Part shown: positions 1 to 6,331 of the stretch, in pieces
Position numbering within the stretch: position 1 is the first letter of the stretch
How the letters are laid out: each line of letters begins with the position of its first letter
DNA from: a bacterium
Lineage (GTDB): Bacteria; UBA9089; JASEGY01
NCBI GenBank assembly: GCA_030019105.1
Contig: JASEGY010000095.1
Span: 1 to 10,400, forward strand
Length of the DNA stretch: 10,400 nucleotides
Reading direction: 5' to 3'
Program-made: the position numbers and the translations under genes
Notes under the pieces: model-generated
Databases searched by the model: none
Told to the model about the DNA's origin: nothing
Seen by the model: only the letters and a program-made list of their open reading frames with translations

Positions 1-20
1 AACCTACAACTTACAACCTA
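1..20. repeat. AACTTAC-type heptamer repeat, partial
   Basis: The first 20 bases consist of diverged copies of the 7-bp unit AACTTAC/AACCTAC. The same unit forms the arms of the element at 4851-4979. The window edge cuts the array, so its full size and any partner arm cannot be judged. Confidence 0.6.
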
Positions 21-22
21 TT

Positions 23-50
23 ACCCCAAAATCTTTTTCATGAAGTCTAT
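23..50. repeat. Right end of a TATAG-type inverted-repeat element
   Basis: The segment starts ACCCCAAAATCTTTTTC and ends at CTAT just before AG. It matches the right ends of the fuller copies at 3333-3494 and 9232-9385. Only the right terminus is present. The left part is either outside the window or replaced by the heptamer repeat in front of it. Confidence 0.65.
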
Positions 51-90
51 AGAATGCGGGGGAAAGGAGCCATCGGGTGAATGAATAACC

Positions 91-118
91 AATCCGAAAT
101 CCGCAATCCACAATCCGA
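91..118. repeat. AATCCGN heptamer array upstream of ruvC
   Basis: Four consecutive 7-bp units are visible: AATCCGA, AATCCGC, AATCCAC, AATCCGA. The preceding bases GAATGAATAA also precede the folP-side array at 1772-1847, so both belong to one repeat family. The array ends just before the ruvC ribosome-binding site. Confidence 0.8.
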
Positions 119-133
119 AATAGGATGGTACCT

Positions 134-634
134 ATGATTATTTTAGGGATCGACCCAGGAACAGCCACCACAGGTTTTGGTATTGTGGAAAATAAGGATA
201 GTCAGCTTTCTGCCATTGACTACGGCTGCATTCAAACGGAAGCAAAGACCCCTTTCGGACGCAGGTTAAACCAGATATACGACCGGCTTACCGAAATCAT
301 TAGCCGCTATAATCCGGGTGCAATAGCGATGGAAGGCCTCTTCTTCTGCCGGAATGTGAAAACAGCCCTTTCTGTTGGTCAGGCCCAGGGAGTGATTATA
401 TTAGCTGCTATCAGGGCCGGACAATCAGTCTATGAATATACCCCCTTGCAGATAAAGCAGGCGGTAACCGGCTTTGGTCGGGCAGATAAAAACCAGGTTC
501 AGGAAATGGTCCGCATCTTGCTTAATTTACCTCATCTTCCTAAACCGGATGATGCCGCTGATGCCCTGGCTGTGGCTATTTGCCATATCCATTCGCTGCA
601 ATTTGAAAACAGGATGCAGATAAAGACAGATTAA
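134..634 (+). CDS. ruvC: Holliday junction resolvase RuvC
   Basis: RuvC is the endonuclease that cuts Holliday junctions symmetrically, working with the RuvAB branch-migration complex in recombinational repair. The 166-residue product has the normal family length. The four acidic metal-binding residues are all present: Asp7 in GIDPGTATTGFG, Glu67 in AMEGLFF, and Asp140 and Asp143 in PDDAADALAVA. I chose ATG 134 over ATG 125 because AGGA at 122-125 gives it a good Shine-Dalgarno spacing and because Asp7 then falls at the canonical position; ATG 125 overlaps that site. ruvA and ruvB, often adjacent, do not follow; a repeat and folE do. The 5' side is heptamer repeat and no promoter is evident. 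The assignment is secure. Confidence 0.97.
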   Translation: MIILGIDPGTATTGFGIVENKDSQLSAIDYGCIQTEAKTPFGRRLNQIYDRLTEIISRYNPGAIAMEGLFFCRNVKTALSVGQAQGVIILAAIRAGQSVYEYTPLQIKQAVTGFGRADKNQVQEMVRILLNLPHLPKPDDAADALAVAICHIHSLQFENRMQIKTD

Positions 635-838
635 AAATTTGGCATCGTTTCAAATCGCCCAAATAGCAACTTTACACTTTTGAAGCGGAGTGCATGGCCG
701 AGTTTAAATTAGGCTACGCAACTTCTTTGGAGTTAATCTTTTAGGATTTCATTTATGAAAGGCTAAAGCCTAAACTCCCCAAAAGTGTAAACCGATCTCC
801 AACGATTTCCAAGCTGAATAAAACGATGCCAAAAATTT
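635..838. repeat. Nested palindrome filling the ruvC-folE gap
   Basis: Three inverted repeats sit inside one another. The outer arms are AAATTTGGCATCGTTT at 635-650 and AAACGATGCC plus AAAAATTT at 821-838. The middle arms are TTTACACTTTT at 671-681 and AAAAGTGTAAA at 781-791, a perfect 11-bp pair. The inner hairpin at 729-778 (GGAGTT...AACTCC) is the same core found in the TATAG-type elements at 3411-3453 and 9292-9344. The outer CATCGTTT arm recalls the elements at 9819-10030. I see no target-site duplication and no coding potential. Confidence 0.8.
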
Positions 839-892
839 GTTGCCTTCTGAGGAAAAATATGTTAAGCTAATAGAGTAGCTCTGGTGTCTGGT

Positions 893-897
893 GGAGG
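893..897 (+). promoter_or_regulatory. Ribosome-binding site deciding the folE start
   Basis: GGAGG lies eight bases before ATG 906. A GTG at 891 in the same frame overlaps this site and so is an unlikely start. Confidence 0.75.
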
Positions 898-905
898 TAG
901 TTGCT

Positions 906-1460
906 ATGGACAAGTCAAAGATTATTACAGCAGTAGAAATGATTCTGGAGGCTATCGGAGAAGATCCGCAGAGGCCGGGAATTAAAGATACCCCCCAGCG
1001 AGTAGCCAATATGTATGAAGAAATATTCTCCGGAATAGCTAAGGATGCCAGTAAAGAAATTCAGGTCTTTCTTCCCGATGAATACGATGAGCTGCTCCTG
1101 GTAAAAGATATACCTTTCTATTCAGTATGTGAGCATCACTTTATGCCCTTTTTTGGTAAGGTCCATGTGGCCTATATCCCAAAGCACGGTAGGATAACCG
1201 GACTGTCTAAGTTGGGGCGGGTGGTAGAAGTATTGAGCCGGAAGCTTCAACTTCAAGAGAGATTAACCACTAATATTGCTGACATACTGATGAAAAGCCT
1301 TAATCCACACGGGGTCATGGTTGTTATTGAGGCGGAACATCTCTGTATGACTATGCGGGGGGTTAAGAAACCAGGGACATTAACAGTAACTTCGGCGGTC
1401 AGAGGCCAGTTTACAAAATCAGCTACCAGAGCCGAAGCAATGGCCCTGATTAGAGGATAA
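906..1460 (+). CDS. folE: GTP cyclohydrolase I (FolE)
   Basis: FolE converts GTP to 7,8-dihydroneopterin triphosphate, the first step of folate (pterin) synthesis, in the cytoplasm. The 184-residue product carries the zinc ligands of the canonical type I enzyme: Cys75 and His78 in [10 protein letters not shown] and Cys147 in EHLCMTMRG. Other family signatures are [10 protein letters not shown] near residue 28, [11 protein letters not shown] near 95, and the C-terminal TRAEAMALI. The start at ATG 906 is set by GGAGG at 893-897; a GTG start at 891 would add five residues. The next gene is folP, so the two form a small folate cluster, now separated by a composite repeat. The presence of the Cys and His ligands argues against the zinc-independent FolE2 type. 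Confidence 0.97.
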   Translation: MDKSKIITAVEMILEAIGEDPQRPGIKDTPQRVANMYEEIFSGIAKDASKEIQVFLPDEYDELLLVKDIPFYSVCEHHFMPFFGKVHVAYIPKHGRITGLSKLGRVVEVLSRKLQLQERLTTNIADILMKSLNPHGVMVVIEAEHLCMTMRGVKKPGTLTVTSAVRGQFTKSATRAEAMALIRG

Positions 1461-1464
1461 ACCG

Positions 1465-1567
1465 ATTTCGGAATGCGGATTGCGGATTGCGGAATGAACC
1501 GATTTCGGATTGCGGATTGCGGATTTCGGAATGAACCGATTGCGGATTTCAGAGGGCGGAGTGCGGA
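1465..1567. repeat. GCGGATT heptamer arm between folE and folP
   Basis: This stretch is built from GCGGATT and related 7-bp units, with the phrase GAATGAACCGATT occurring twice. It is the inverted counterpart of the AATCCGC array at 1808-1847. The two arms therefore enclose the element at 1579-1752. Short reading frames through it are low-complexity by-products of the repeat. Confidence 0.8.
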
Positions 1568-1578
1568 ATAAAAATAAG

Positions 1579-1752
1579 GTAACCGTTCACAGGGGTCAAC
1601 AAAACCACAGATTGTCATTGCGAGCGAAGCGAAGCAATCTCAGCTTCAGAGATTGCTTCGTCCCCTTCGCTTCGCTCTGGGCTTCGGCTCACTCGCTCCT
1701 CGCAATGACAGGAAATCTGTAGTTGCTGTTTGGTATGTAGCTGAACGGTTAC
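1579..1752. mobile_element. Non-autonomous element, GTAACCGTTCA ends, near-perfect 8-bp target duplication
   Basis: The element begins GTAACCGTTCA and ends TGAACGGTTAC, an 11-bp perfect terminal inverted repeat. It is flanked by AAAATAAG (1571-1578) and AAAATAAA (1753-1760), a 7/8 match. Inside is a further inverted repeat, ACAGATT plus GTCATTGCGAG at 1607-1624 against CTCGCAATGAC and AATCTGT at 1699-1720. A tight stem, CGAAGCAATCTC at 1630-1641 with GAGATTGCTTCG at 1649-1660, lies within that. The GTCATTGCGAGCGAAG stem is a widespread bacterial dispersed-repeat type, known from general experience. The element carries no gene. Confidence 0.8.
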
Positions 1753-1774
1753 AAAATAAAGAGTTTTCAAGGGA

Positions 1775-2674
1775 ATGAATAAGCAATCCAAAATCAGAAG
1801 TCAGAGAAATCCGCAATCCGCAATCCGCAATCCGCAATCCGAAATCCATTGCGGTCGATATCGCCTCCCAATAGGTGAGCGCACCTTGATTATGGGGATT
1901 CTCAATATTACCCCTGACTCTTTTTCAGATGGGGGAGAGTTCCTTGATTTTGAACGGGCCGTATCCTATGCCCGCCGGTTAGTAGAAGAAGGAGCCGATA
2001 TCATTGATATCGGGGGTGAATCTTCACGGCCCGGCTCCTTGCCCGTAACACCTTCGGAAGAACTTAACCGGATTATGCCGGTCTTGAAGCGCCTGGTGGG
2101 AGAGATTGACATCCCTGTTTCGGTTGATACTTATAAGCCGGAAGTAGCTGGAGGCGCTCTTGAAGCAGGGGCATCAATAATCAATGATATTACCGGGCTG
2201 AGAGACAAGGATATGCTGAAAGTGGCCGCTGAGTCTAATTGTGGAGTGGTGATTATGCATATGGCCGGGACTCCCGGAGATATGCAGAATAATCCTTCCT
2301 ATAGCAATCTGATAGGTGAATTGTGCCATTTTCTAAGGCAGGCTGTTTCCAGGGCGCTTGAGGCCGGAATAGAAGCCGGGAGAATCGTGATTGACCCTGG
2401 AATTGGTTTTGGGAAGACAGTGGAACATAATCTTGAGATCCTGCGGCGGCTGCGGGAATTCAGGAGCATTGGTCAGCCTGTTCTGGCCGGTCCATCTCGA
2501 AAGTCATTTATCGGCCATGTCCTGGATCTGCCGGTAAAAGAAAGATGGGAAGGTACGGCAGCGGCTGTGACTACCACTATCCTGCACGGAGCAGATATTA
2601 TCAGGGTGCATGATGTCAAGCAGATGAAACGGGTAGCCAGGATGACGGATGCCATATTGAGTGGTCATTGGTGA
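1775..2674 (+). CDS. folP: Dihydropteroate synthase (FolP) with a repeat-derived N-terminal extension
   Basis: FolP joins 6-hydroxymethyl-7,8-dihydropterin pyrophosphate to p-aminobenzoate, giving 7,8-dihydropteroate; it is the sulfonamide target. The TIM-barrel signatures occur in order: MGILNITPDSFSDGG, DIIDIGGESSRPG, VSVDTYKPEVA, INDITGL, VVIMHMAGTPGDMQ, IDPGIGFGKTVEHN, AGPSRKSFIG and the C-terminal IRVHDV. The family-like part begins near CGRYRLPIGERTLIMG, about residue 27. Everything before it is read from the AATCCGC heptamer array at 1808-1847 and its flank, giving NPQSAIRNPQSEI. No other ATG lies between 1775 and the conserved region, so 1775 is the best available start, weakly supported by AAGGGA just before it. 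The enzyme is certain; the exact start is not. Confidence 0.95.
   Translation: MNKQSKIRSQRNPQSAIRNPQSEIHCGRYRLPIGERTLIMGILNITPDSFSDGGEFLDFERAVSYARRLVEEGADIIDIGGESSRPGSLPVTPSEELNRIMPVLKRLVGEIDIPVSVDTYKPEVAGGALEAGASIINDITGLRDKDMLKVAAESNCGVVIMHMAGTPGDMQNNPSYSNLIGELCHFLRQAVSRALEAGIEAGRIVIDPGIGFGKTVEHNLEILRRLREFRSIGQPVLAGPSRKSFIGHVLDLPVKERWEGTAAAVTTTILHGADIIRVHDVKQMKRVARMTDAILSGHW
1808..1847. repeat. AATCCGC heptamer array inside the folP 5' end
   Basis: Four perfect AATCCGC units, one AATCCGA and a partial AATCC are in tandem. The array lies within the folP reading frame and is translated. It is the inverted partner of the GCGGATT arm at 1465-1567 and shares its left flank (GAATGAATAA) with the array upstream of ruvC. 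Confidence 0.9.
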
Positions 2675-2705
2675 CGGGTCTATCTCTGCCACAAACACAA
2701 GGGAT

Positions 2706-2981
2706 ATGAAGTTTACGTGGGATGAAACAAAACGCAAGGCCAATCTTGTCAAACATGGCATGGACTTTGCCGGGGCAAAGACCGTGTTCGCTGGGGCCAC
2801 ATTCACCTTTGAGGATGACCGATTTGCCTATGGAGAACAACGTTTCATCACGCTTGGGATGTTGAAAGAAGTAGTTGTAGTGATTGCCCATACCGAACAA
2901 GATGATGTGGTTCGTGTCATTTCGATGCGAAAGGCAACCAAACATGAGCAAAATATCTACTTTCAAGGATTCACAAACTGA
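2706..2981 (+). CDS. brnT: BrnT-family toxin of a type II toxin-antitoxin pair
   Basis: The 91-residue product matches the BrnT ribonuclease toxin pattern: MKFTWDETKRKANLVKHG at the start, FEDDRFAYGEQRFITLG in the middle, and VVVIAHTEQDDVVRVISMRK followed by ATKHEQNIY near the end. BrnT proteins are compact RNases that inhibit translation and are neutralised by BrnA; this is family knowledge. I chose ATG 2706 because the family begins at MKFTWDE; an in-frame ATG at 2661 would overlap the end of folP and add 15 unrelated residues. A weak AAGGGAT lies just before 2706. The antitoxin gene overlaps its 3' end by 38 bp, the usual brnTA arrangement. The pair sits between folP and cdaA as an accessory insertion. 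No frameshift is visible, so it may be active. Confidence 0.92.
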   Translation: MKFTWDETKRKANLVKHGMDFAGAKTVFAGATFTFEDDRFAYGEQRFITLGMLKEVVVVIAHTEQDDVVRVISMRKATKHEQNIYFQGFTN

Positions 2982-3279
2982 CTGGGAACGTATTAACACT
3001 ATGCCGGACGAAGATATTGATCTGTCCGATATTCCCGAAGTCACCGAAGATCAAATGATGCGGGCCAGATTGCGACTTGGTGGCAAGCCTGTTCCAAAAG
3101 GCAAGGTCCGGGTTAATATACTCCTTGATGCCGACATTATTGGTTATTTCAAGGCAAAAGCCATTGGGCGGGGGTATCAAACGCTTATCAACGAAACACT
3201 GAAAACAGCTATCCGTGATCGCGATCTGGAGGTTCTTTTGCGGCGAATAATTCGCGAAGAGTTGCATACTACTGGGTAA
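2944..3279 (+). CDS. brnA: BrnA-family antitoxin
   Basis: The 111-residue product has the BrnA layout: MSKISTFKDSQTDWERI, then the acidic DEDIDLSDIPEVTEDQMMRA, then a ribbon-helix-helix DNA-binding region around residues 55-91 (VRVNILLDADIIGYFKAKA, GYQTLINETLK). A charged tail, LEVLLRRIIREEL, follows. BrnA antitoxins bind BrnT and repress their own promoter through the ribbon-helix-helix fold; this is family knowledge. Start ATG 2944 lies inside the brnT 3' end, with GAAAGG upstream at suitable spacing. An upstream in-frame ATG at 2884 would add 20 residues that are only the brnT sequence read in another frame. No operator palindrome is evident in front of brnT. Confidence 0.92.
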   Translation: MSKISTFKDSQTDWERINTMPDEDIDLSDIPEVTEDQMMRARLRLGGKPVPKGKVRVNILLDADIIGYFKAKAIGRGYQTLINETLKTAIRDRDLEVLLRRIIREELHTTG

Positions 3280-3310
3280 TATACTTGAGGCGGGCATAAT
3301 TTGCGATTCT

Positions 3311-3520
3311 GCAACTACTCAGCCGTGCAAAGTATAGCTCTTAAGATAAATATTTTGGGGTAAGCGAATTCAAGATAGGCTATGAGGCTATGTAGCTTTC
3401 GGAGTTAATCCTTTAGGATTTCATTAGTTATGAAAGGCTAAAGCCTGAACTCCAAAGGATAGCCAACCCCAAAATCTTTTTCTTAACCACTATAGTTAAG
3501 GAAGCCGATGCAGAGCTTAC
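3311..3520. mobile_element. Decayed composite element between brnA and cdaA
   Basis: The left end GCAACTACTCAGCC at 3311 differs by one base from the GTAACTACTCAGCC end at 9072. The right part GGAAGCCGATGCAGAGCTTAC, ending at 3520, resembles a diverged version of GGAAGCTGTGTAGTTAC at 9428-9444. Both enclose a TATAG-type element. The flanking octamers do not match, so I treat it as an old or rearranged member of the GTA-ended family. Confidence 0.5.
3333..3494. mobile_element. TATAG-type inverted-repeat element, copy A
   Basis: The element runs from TATAGCTCTTAAGATAAA to CTTAACCACTATA. Its ends form an imperfect inverted repeat of about 29 bp, meeting at TTTTGGGGT and ACCCCAAAA. The centre is a hairpin, GGAGTT...AACTCC, at 3411-3453. 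It is nearly identical to the copy at 9232-9385 except for an extra 8 bp (tandem GGCTATGA), which suggests recent movement. It contains no gene. Confidence 0.8.
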
Positions 3521-3532
3521 AAGGCATCAAAT

Positions 3533-3542
3533 AAGGAGGAGG
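3533..3542 (+). promoter_or_regulatory. Strong ribosome-binding site for the TTG start of cdaA
   Basis: AAGGAGGAGG stands directly before the TTG at 3545 at correct spacing. No ATG or GTG is placed as well for this reading frame. Confidence 0.85.
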
Positions 3543-3544
3543 CA

Positions 3545-4318
3545 TTGTCTGACTATTTGATAGCCATCAGAAATATCCTGGATAAACTACCCGTCCAACT
3601 CAGGCCGATAGACCTGATCGATATCCTGATCGTCGGCTATATCTTTTATCAACTATTTCTACTTATTCGAGGAACAAGGGCGATCCAGGTTATTAAAGGC
3701 CTGGCTATCTTTATCGTTATTTTTGTTATAGCCCGGGAGGCTAACTTCCATACCATAACGTGGCTATTAACTAACTTTGGGACCCTTGGATTAGTGGCAA
3801 TTGTCATCCTCTTTCAACCGGAGATCAGACATGCCCTGGCTAATATGGGACAAAACCGGCTCTGGGGCAACTTTTTTGAACCAGGGGAAGATCAAACTCG
3901 GGAGTTGATTAAAGCTGTTTTTACTTTGGCTAAGCAGAGAATTGGCGCCCTTATTGTCATAGCCAGAAAGGCCGGTCTAAGAAGTTATATTGAAACAGGG
4001 GTGACTCTTAATGCCCGATTTCAACCAGAGCTGCTGACTACTATCTTTATACCTAAGACACCCTTGCATGATGGAGCGGTTATTATTGAGGGAAACCAAA
4101 TTGTGGCCGCAAGCTGTTTGCTCCCGCTAACTCAAGATCCTGAGTTATCGATTACTTTCGGGACCAGGCATCGGGCAGCTATTGGATTAACAGAGGAAAC
4201 CGACGCCCTGGTAATTGTGGTCTCCGAGGAAAGAGGAGAGGTGTCGTTAGCGGTAGGGGGAAACTTGTCTACCGCCCTGAGTGAAGAGCAGTTAAGTGAG
4301 ATGTTGATTCTATATTAA
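3545..4318 (+). CDS. cdaA: Diadenylate cyclase CdaA (DacA), cyclic di-AMP synthase
   Basis: CdaA condenses two ATP to cyclic di-AMP, a second messenger controlling potassium, osmotic and cell-wall homeostasis. The 257-residue protein has three predicted membrane helices at about residues 24-42, 47-64 and 76-91, then a cytoplasmic DAC domain. The catalytic DGA motif is at 176-178 (PLHDGAVIIEG) and the RHR motif at 208-210 (GTRHRAAIGLTE). Both are intact. The start is a TTG codon backed by AAGGAGGAGG. cdaR follows after a hairpin repeat, and glmM lies further down, matching the well-known cdaA-cdaR-glmM cluster; folP upstream is also a familiar neighbour. Here psd and pssA lie between cdaR and glmM. 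No riboswitch is visible upstream. Confidence 0.96.
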   Translation: MSDYLIAIRNILDKLPVQLRPIDLIDILIVGYIFYQLFLLIRGTRAIQVIKGLAIFIVIFVIAREANFHTITWLLTNFGTLGLVAIVILFQPEIRHALANMGQNRLWGNFFEPGEDQTRELIKAVFTLAKQRIGALIVIARKAGLRSYIETGVTLNARFQPELLTTIFIPKTPLHDGAVIIEGNQIVAASCLLPLTQDPELSITFGTRHRAAIGLTEETDALVIVVSEERGEVSLAVGGNLSTALSEEQLSEMLILY

Positions 4319-4323
4319 GTGGG

Positions 4324-4412
4324 GTAGCCGTTTGCGGCTTGAAATTTGAAATTGGAGGAAGCGTGAAAACCTAATTTCCAATTTCTAATTTCAGCGTTCC
4401 AGGAACGCTTAC
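4324..4412. repeat. GAAATTG heptamer inverted repeat between cdaA and cdaR
   Basis: The left half has a small stem AGCCG/CGGCT at 4326-4339, then units GAAATTT and GAAATTG (4341-4354). The right half has three inverse units AATTTCC, AATTTCT and AATTTCA (4373-4393), then a palindrome AGCGTTCC-A-GGAACGCT (4393-4409). Its ends, GTAGCCGTT and AACGCTTAC, loosely resemble the GTA...TAC ends of the mobile elements, but the flanking octamers do not match. A transcription-terminator role is unlikely because no T-run follows. Confidence 0.7.
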
Positions 4413-4433
4413 AAATGATTATTAATTACTAAG

Positions 4434-4814
4434 ATGAAAAGTTTTTTATTAAATAACCCGGGATTAAAATTACTTTCTATTATTTTGGCGAGCCTCCTTT
4501 GGTTTTATATCTCTACCCAACAAACCGAGAAAAAGGCGGTATCTATTCCTGTTAAGTGGTACAATCCCCCGGCTGAACTGGTGTTTAAATCTATAGATTC
4601 GGAAGCAATATTTATCACTATCAGTGGACAAAAGGAAAATGTCTTGAAGGCCCAGGCAGCCGACTTCTCGGTATCTCTTGACCTTTCAAAGGCCAAACCA
4701 GGCCGGCAAACATATCAATTAGCGCCGGAGTACGTTAAGAGGCCACCAGGGGTAAAGGTGATAAAACTTTCACCCGAACATGTAACTATTACTATGCAAC
4801 CCAAAGGAAGGTAA
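4434..4814 (+). CDS. cdaR: CdaR/YbbR-domain protein, single-domain form
   Basis: CdaR is the membrane-anchored partner that modulates CdaA, with its YbbR domains on the outer face of the membrane. The 126-residue product starts with a typical anchor, MKSFLLNNPGLKLLSIILAS, continuing LLWFYIS (hydrophobic about residues 11-27). One YbbR-like beta-rich domain follows, containing VSIPVKWYNPP, VTISGQ-like FITISGQ, DLSKAKPGRQTYQL and a final VTITMQPK. Firmicute CdaR proteins usually carry three or four YbbR repeats, so this is a short form. It is not visibly truncated: it ends cleanly after the domain. The Shine-Dalgarno is weak (CTAAG just before ATG 4434), so coupling to cdaA may matter. The location after cdaA supports the call. 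Confidence 0.88.
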   Translation: MKSFLLNNPGLKLLSIILASLLWFYISTQQTEKKAVSIPVKWYNPPAELVFKSIDSEAIFITISGQKENVLKAQAADFSVSLDLSKAKPGRQTYQLAPEYVKRPPGVKVIKLSPEHVTITMQPKGR

Positions 4815-4837
4815 TGATTTCAGATTTTCAGATTAAA

Positions 4838-4851
4838 AGGAAGTATAAATG
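4838..4851 (+). other. Probable fossil start region of psd
   Basis: AGGAAG at 4838-4843, five bases, then ATG at 4849-4851 would be a normal translation start. The ATG is completed by the first base of the inserted element and now opens only a 12-codon frame that stops at 4887. The duplicated octamer GTATAAAT (4843-4850) reappears at 4980-4987, directly at the working psd start. I infer that this was the psd start before the insertion. Confidence 0.7.
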
Positions 4852-4979
4852 TATCCTCTTCAAATCTATGGGTGTATCTGGTTGTAGGTTGTAGGTTGTA
4901 AGTTAACCGTCACACCAGCGAACTTACAACTTACAACTTACAACTTACAACAGATACCCATTAAATTTGAAGAGGATAC
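4851..4979. mobile_element. Non-autonomous element inserted at the psd start, perfect 8-bp target duplication
   Basis: The terminal inverted repeat is perfect over 15 bp: GTATCCTCTTCAAAT at 4851-4865 and ATTTGAAGAGGATAC at 4965-4979. It is flanked by GTATAAAT on both sides (4843-4850 and 4980-4987). The arms continue through ATGGGT and ATCTG into heptamers: two GTTGTAG and one GTTGTAA on the left, four AACTTAC on the right. A 16-bp spacer lies in the middle. It carries no gene. The long hairpin would form in the transcript between cdaR and psd. Confidence 0.9.
4972..4975 (+). promoter_or_regulatory. Element-borne Shine-Dalgarno for psd
   Basis: GAGG inside the right terminal repeat lies ten bases before ATG 4986. 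It is the only purine-rich site left at usable distance, so translation of psd appears to rely on the inserted element. Confidence 0.55.
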
Positions 4980-4985
4980 GTATAA

Positions 4986-5615
4986 ATGAAAATGTATGTA
5001 GCTAAAGATGGATGGAAGCTTCTTGTCCCATTAAGTATTATAACCGGTTTGATCTATCTTTATTTCCCGTGGTTAAGCCTGGCATCAGCCGGCGCATTGC
5101 TTTTTACCGCTTATTTTTTCAGGGACCCGGAAAGGGAGATTCCGGAATTAGACGGGGCGCTACTGTCTCCGGCTGATGGGAAAGTAGTAGAAATAGCCGA
5201 AGTTTATGAAGAAGATTTTATTCAGGATCAGGCGCTCAGGATTTCCATCTTTCTGTCTATTTTTGATGTGCATATTAACCGGGCTCCGGTAAGTGGTAAC
5301 GTAGCCTTTTTAAATTACAAAAAAGGCAGGTTTGTGGCCGCCATGAAATCAAAGGCTTCGGAGGTCAATGAATCCAATTCAATTGGGATTATCCAGGGGA
5401 ATTTGAAGATATTGGTCAAACAAATAGCCGGTGTAGTTGCCCGACGGATCGTTTGCCCTCTGGCGATTGAAGATAATGTCAAGGCCGGCGACAGGATAGG
5501 GCTGATAAGATTTGGTTCACGGACTGAAGTCTACTTTCCCCCTGGAAGTGAGATATGGGTCAAAGAAGGAAGCAGGGTTAAAGGCGGAGAAACAGTGTTA
5601 GGGGTGATAAAATGA
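4986..5615 (+). CDS. psd: Phosphatidylserine decarboxylase proenzyme, short type (Psd)
   Basis: Psd removes the carboxyl group of phosphatidylserine to make phosphatidylethanolamine at the cytoplasmic membrane. The 209-residue product is of the short class. It has hydrophobic segments at about residues 11-29 and 31-45, then YFFRDPEREIP, LLSPADGKVVEI, and DVHINRAPVSG with the catalytic His96. The self-cleavage site RFGSRTEVYFP follows; cleavage is expected between Gly177 and Ser178, where Ser178 becomes the pyruvoyl cofactor. ATG 4986 is used; ATG 4992 is an alternative. An inserted element ends six bases before the start and duplicated this start region. The gene overlaps pssA by four bases (ATGA), so the two are translationally coupled. 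No broken motif is visible. Confidence 0.95.
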   Translation: MKMYVAKDGWKLLVPLSIITGLIYLYFPWLSLASAGALLFTAYFFRDPEREIPELDGALLSPADGKVVEIAEVYEEDFIQDQALRISIFLSIFDVHINRAPVSGNVAFLNYKKGRFVAAMKSKASEVNESNSIGIIQGNLKILVKQIAGVVARRIVCPLAIEDNVKAGDRIGLIRFGSRTEVYFPPGSEIWVKEGSRVKGGETVLGVIK

Positions 5616-6331
5616 GACGGGTTCATATTCTGCCCAGCTTACTTACAGCCGGGAATCTATTTTGTGGAATAAATTCTATCCTTTGGACAGCGGAAGGCAA
5701 ATATGCGGTCGCGGCCTGGATGATCTTATTAGCTATTGGCTTTGACATACTTGATGGCCAGATTGCGAGACGATTAAAGGTTGCCACTAATTTCGGGCTC
5801 CAATTTGATTCTCTCTCCGATCTGGTCTCTTTTGGACTTGCTCCGGCCTTCATGGCCTATCGGCTGGCCTTCCCTCCCTTAACCAGGTTAGCTATAATGG
5901 TCACATTCCTTTACAGTGTTTGTGGAGCATTACGATTAGCCAGATTTAATTTGGTTGCTTCTGCCGAAGAAAAACCAGCAGGCTTTATCGGGCTTCCTAT
6001 CCCGGCAGCCGCGGGGCTTGTCGTTTCCGGGGTGCTGTTTTGCTATGAGTATGATCTAACTGCCCCCTTTAGAGGGTTGCCCCTGCTAATGATCTTATTA
6101 GCTTATCTTATGGTCAGCCGCATAAAATATCCCAGCCTCAAAGAAAGCCATTTGTGGGGCAGAAAACCCTTTATTTATCTGGTTACCCTTATCCTGGCCA
6201 TAAGCCTCATCGTTTTACAGCCCCCTTTAATGCTTTTCCTTGTCTTTTTAGCTTATATGTCTTCGGGACCTTTAAGCTCAGCCAGGCTTAATTTTGGCCG
6301 ATTAGGGCGGCTAAATAAAGTCAAACAGTAA
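5612..6331 (+). CDS. pssA: CDP-diacylglycerol-serine O-phosphatidyltransferase (PssA)
   Basis: PssA transfers phosphatidyl from CDP-diacylglycerol to L-serine, giving phosphatidylserine, the substrate of the neighbouring Psd. The CDP-alcohol phosphotransferase motif is exact: Asp48-Gly49, Ala52-Arg53, Gly62, Asp66 and Asp70 within FDILDGQIARRLK and FGLQFDSLSD. The N terminus, HILPSLLTAGNLFCG, is typical of the family's type II enzymes, and several hydrophobic segments make it a polytopic membrane protein. It has 239 residues. The stop codon TAA at 6329-6331 lies inside the left end of the element at 6328-6486. The pre-insertion frame can be read on the far side, giving seven more residues (EVAEKSE). 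The lost tail is short and hydrophilic, so activity is probably kept. Confidence 0.95.
   Translation: MRRVHILPSLLTAGNLFCGINSILWTAEGKYAVAAWMILLAIGFDILDGQIARRLKVATNFGLQFDSLSDLVSFGLAPAFMAYRLAFPPLTRLAIMVTFLYSVCGALRLARFNLVASAEEKPAGFIGLPIPAAAGLVVSGVLFCYEYDLTAPFRGLPLLMILLAYLMVSRIKYPSLKESHLWGRKPFIYLVTLILAISLIVLQPPLMLFLVFLAYMSSGPLSSARLNFGRLGRLNKVKQ

Noticed and set aside
635..905. A pterin or other riboswitch before folE
   Set aside because: The structure there is explained by three nested inverted repeats shared with other sites in the window and not by a recognisable riboswitch core.
1465..1847. CRISPR-like appearance of regularly repeated units
   Set aside because: Units are 7 bp in direct tandem without unique spacers and no cas genes are present.
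1510..1849. Open frames on both strands (1510-1722 and 1646-1849) with repetitive translations
   Set aside because: They run through heptamer arms and the GTCATTGCGAG stem; composition is that of the repeats, there is no ribosome-binding site and no family resemblance.
2616..3044. Minus-strand frame of 142 codons over folP end and brnT
   Set aside because: It is a shadow of brnT, whose plus-strand product matches a known family from end to end.
4393..4412. Palindrome AGCGTTCC-A-GGAACGCT as a transcription terminator between cdaA and cdaR
   Set aside because: No T-run follows, and the stem belongs to the repeat that includes the GAAATTG arms.
4324..4412. Counting this repeat as a full member of the 8-bp duplication family
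   Set aside because: Its ends resemble GTA...TAC only loosely and the flanking octamers TAAGTGGG and AAATGATT do not match.
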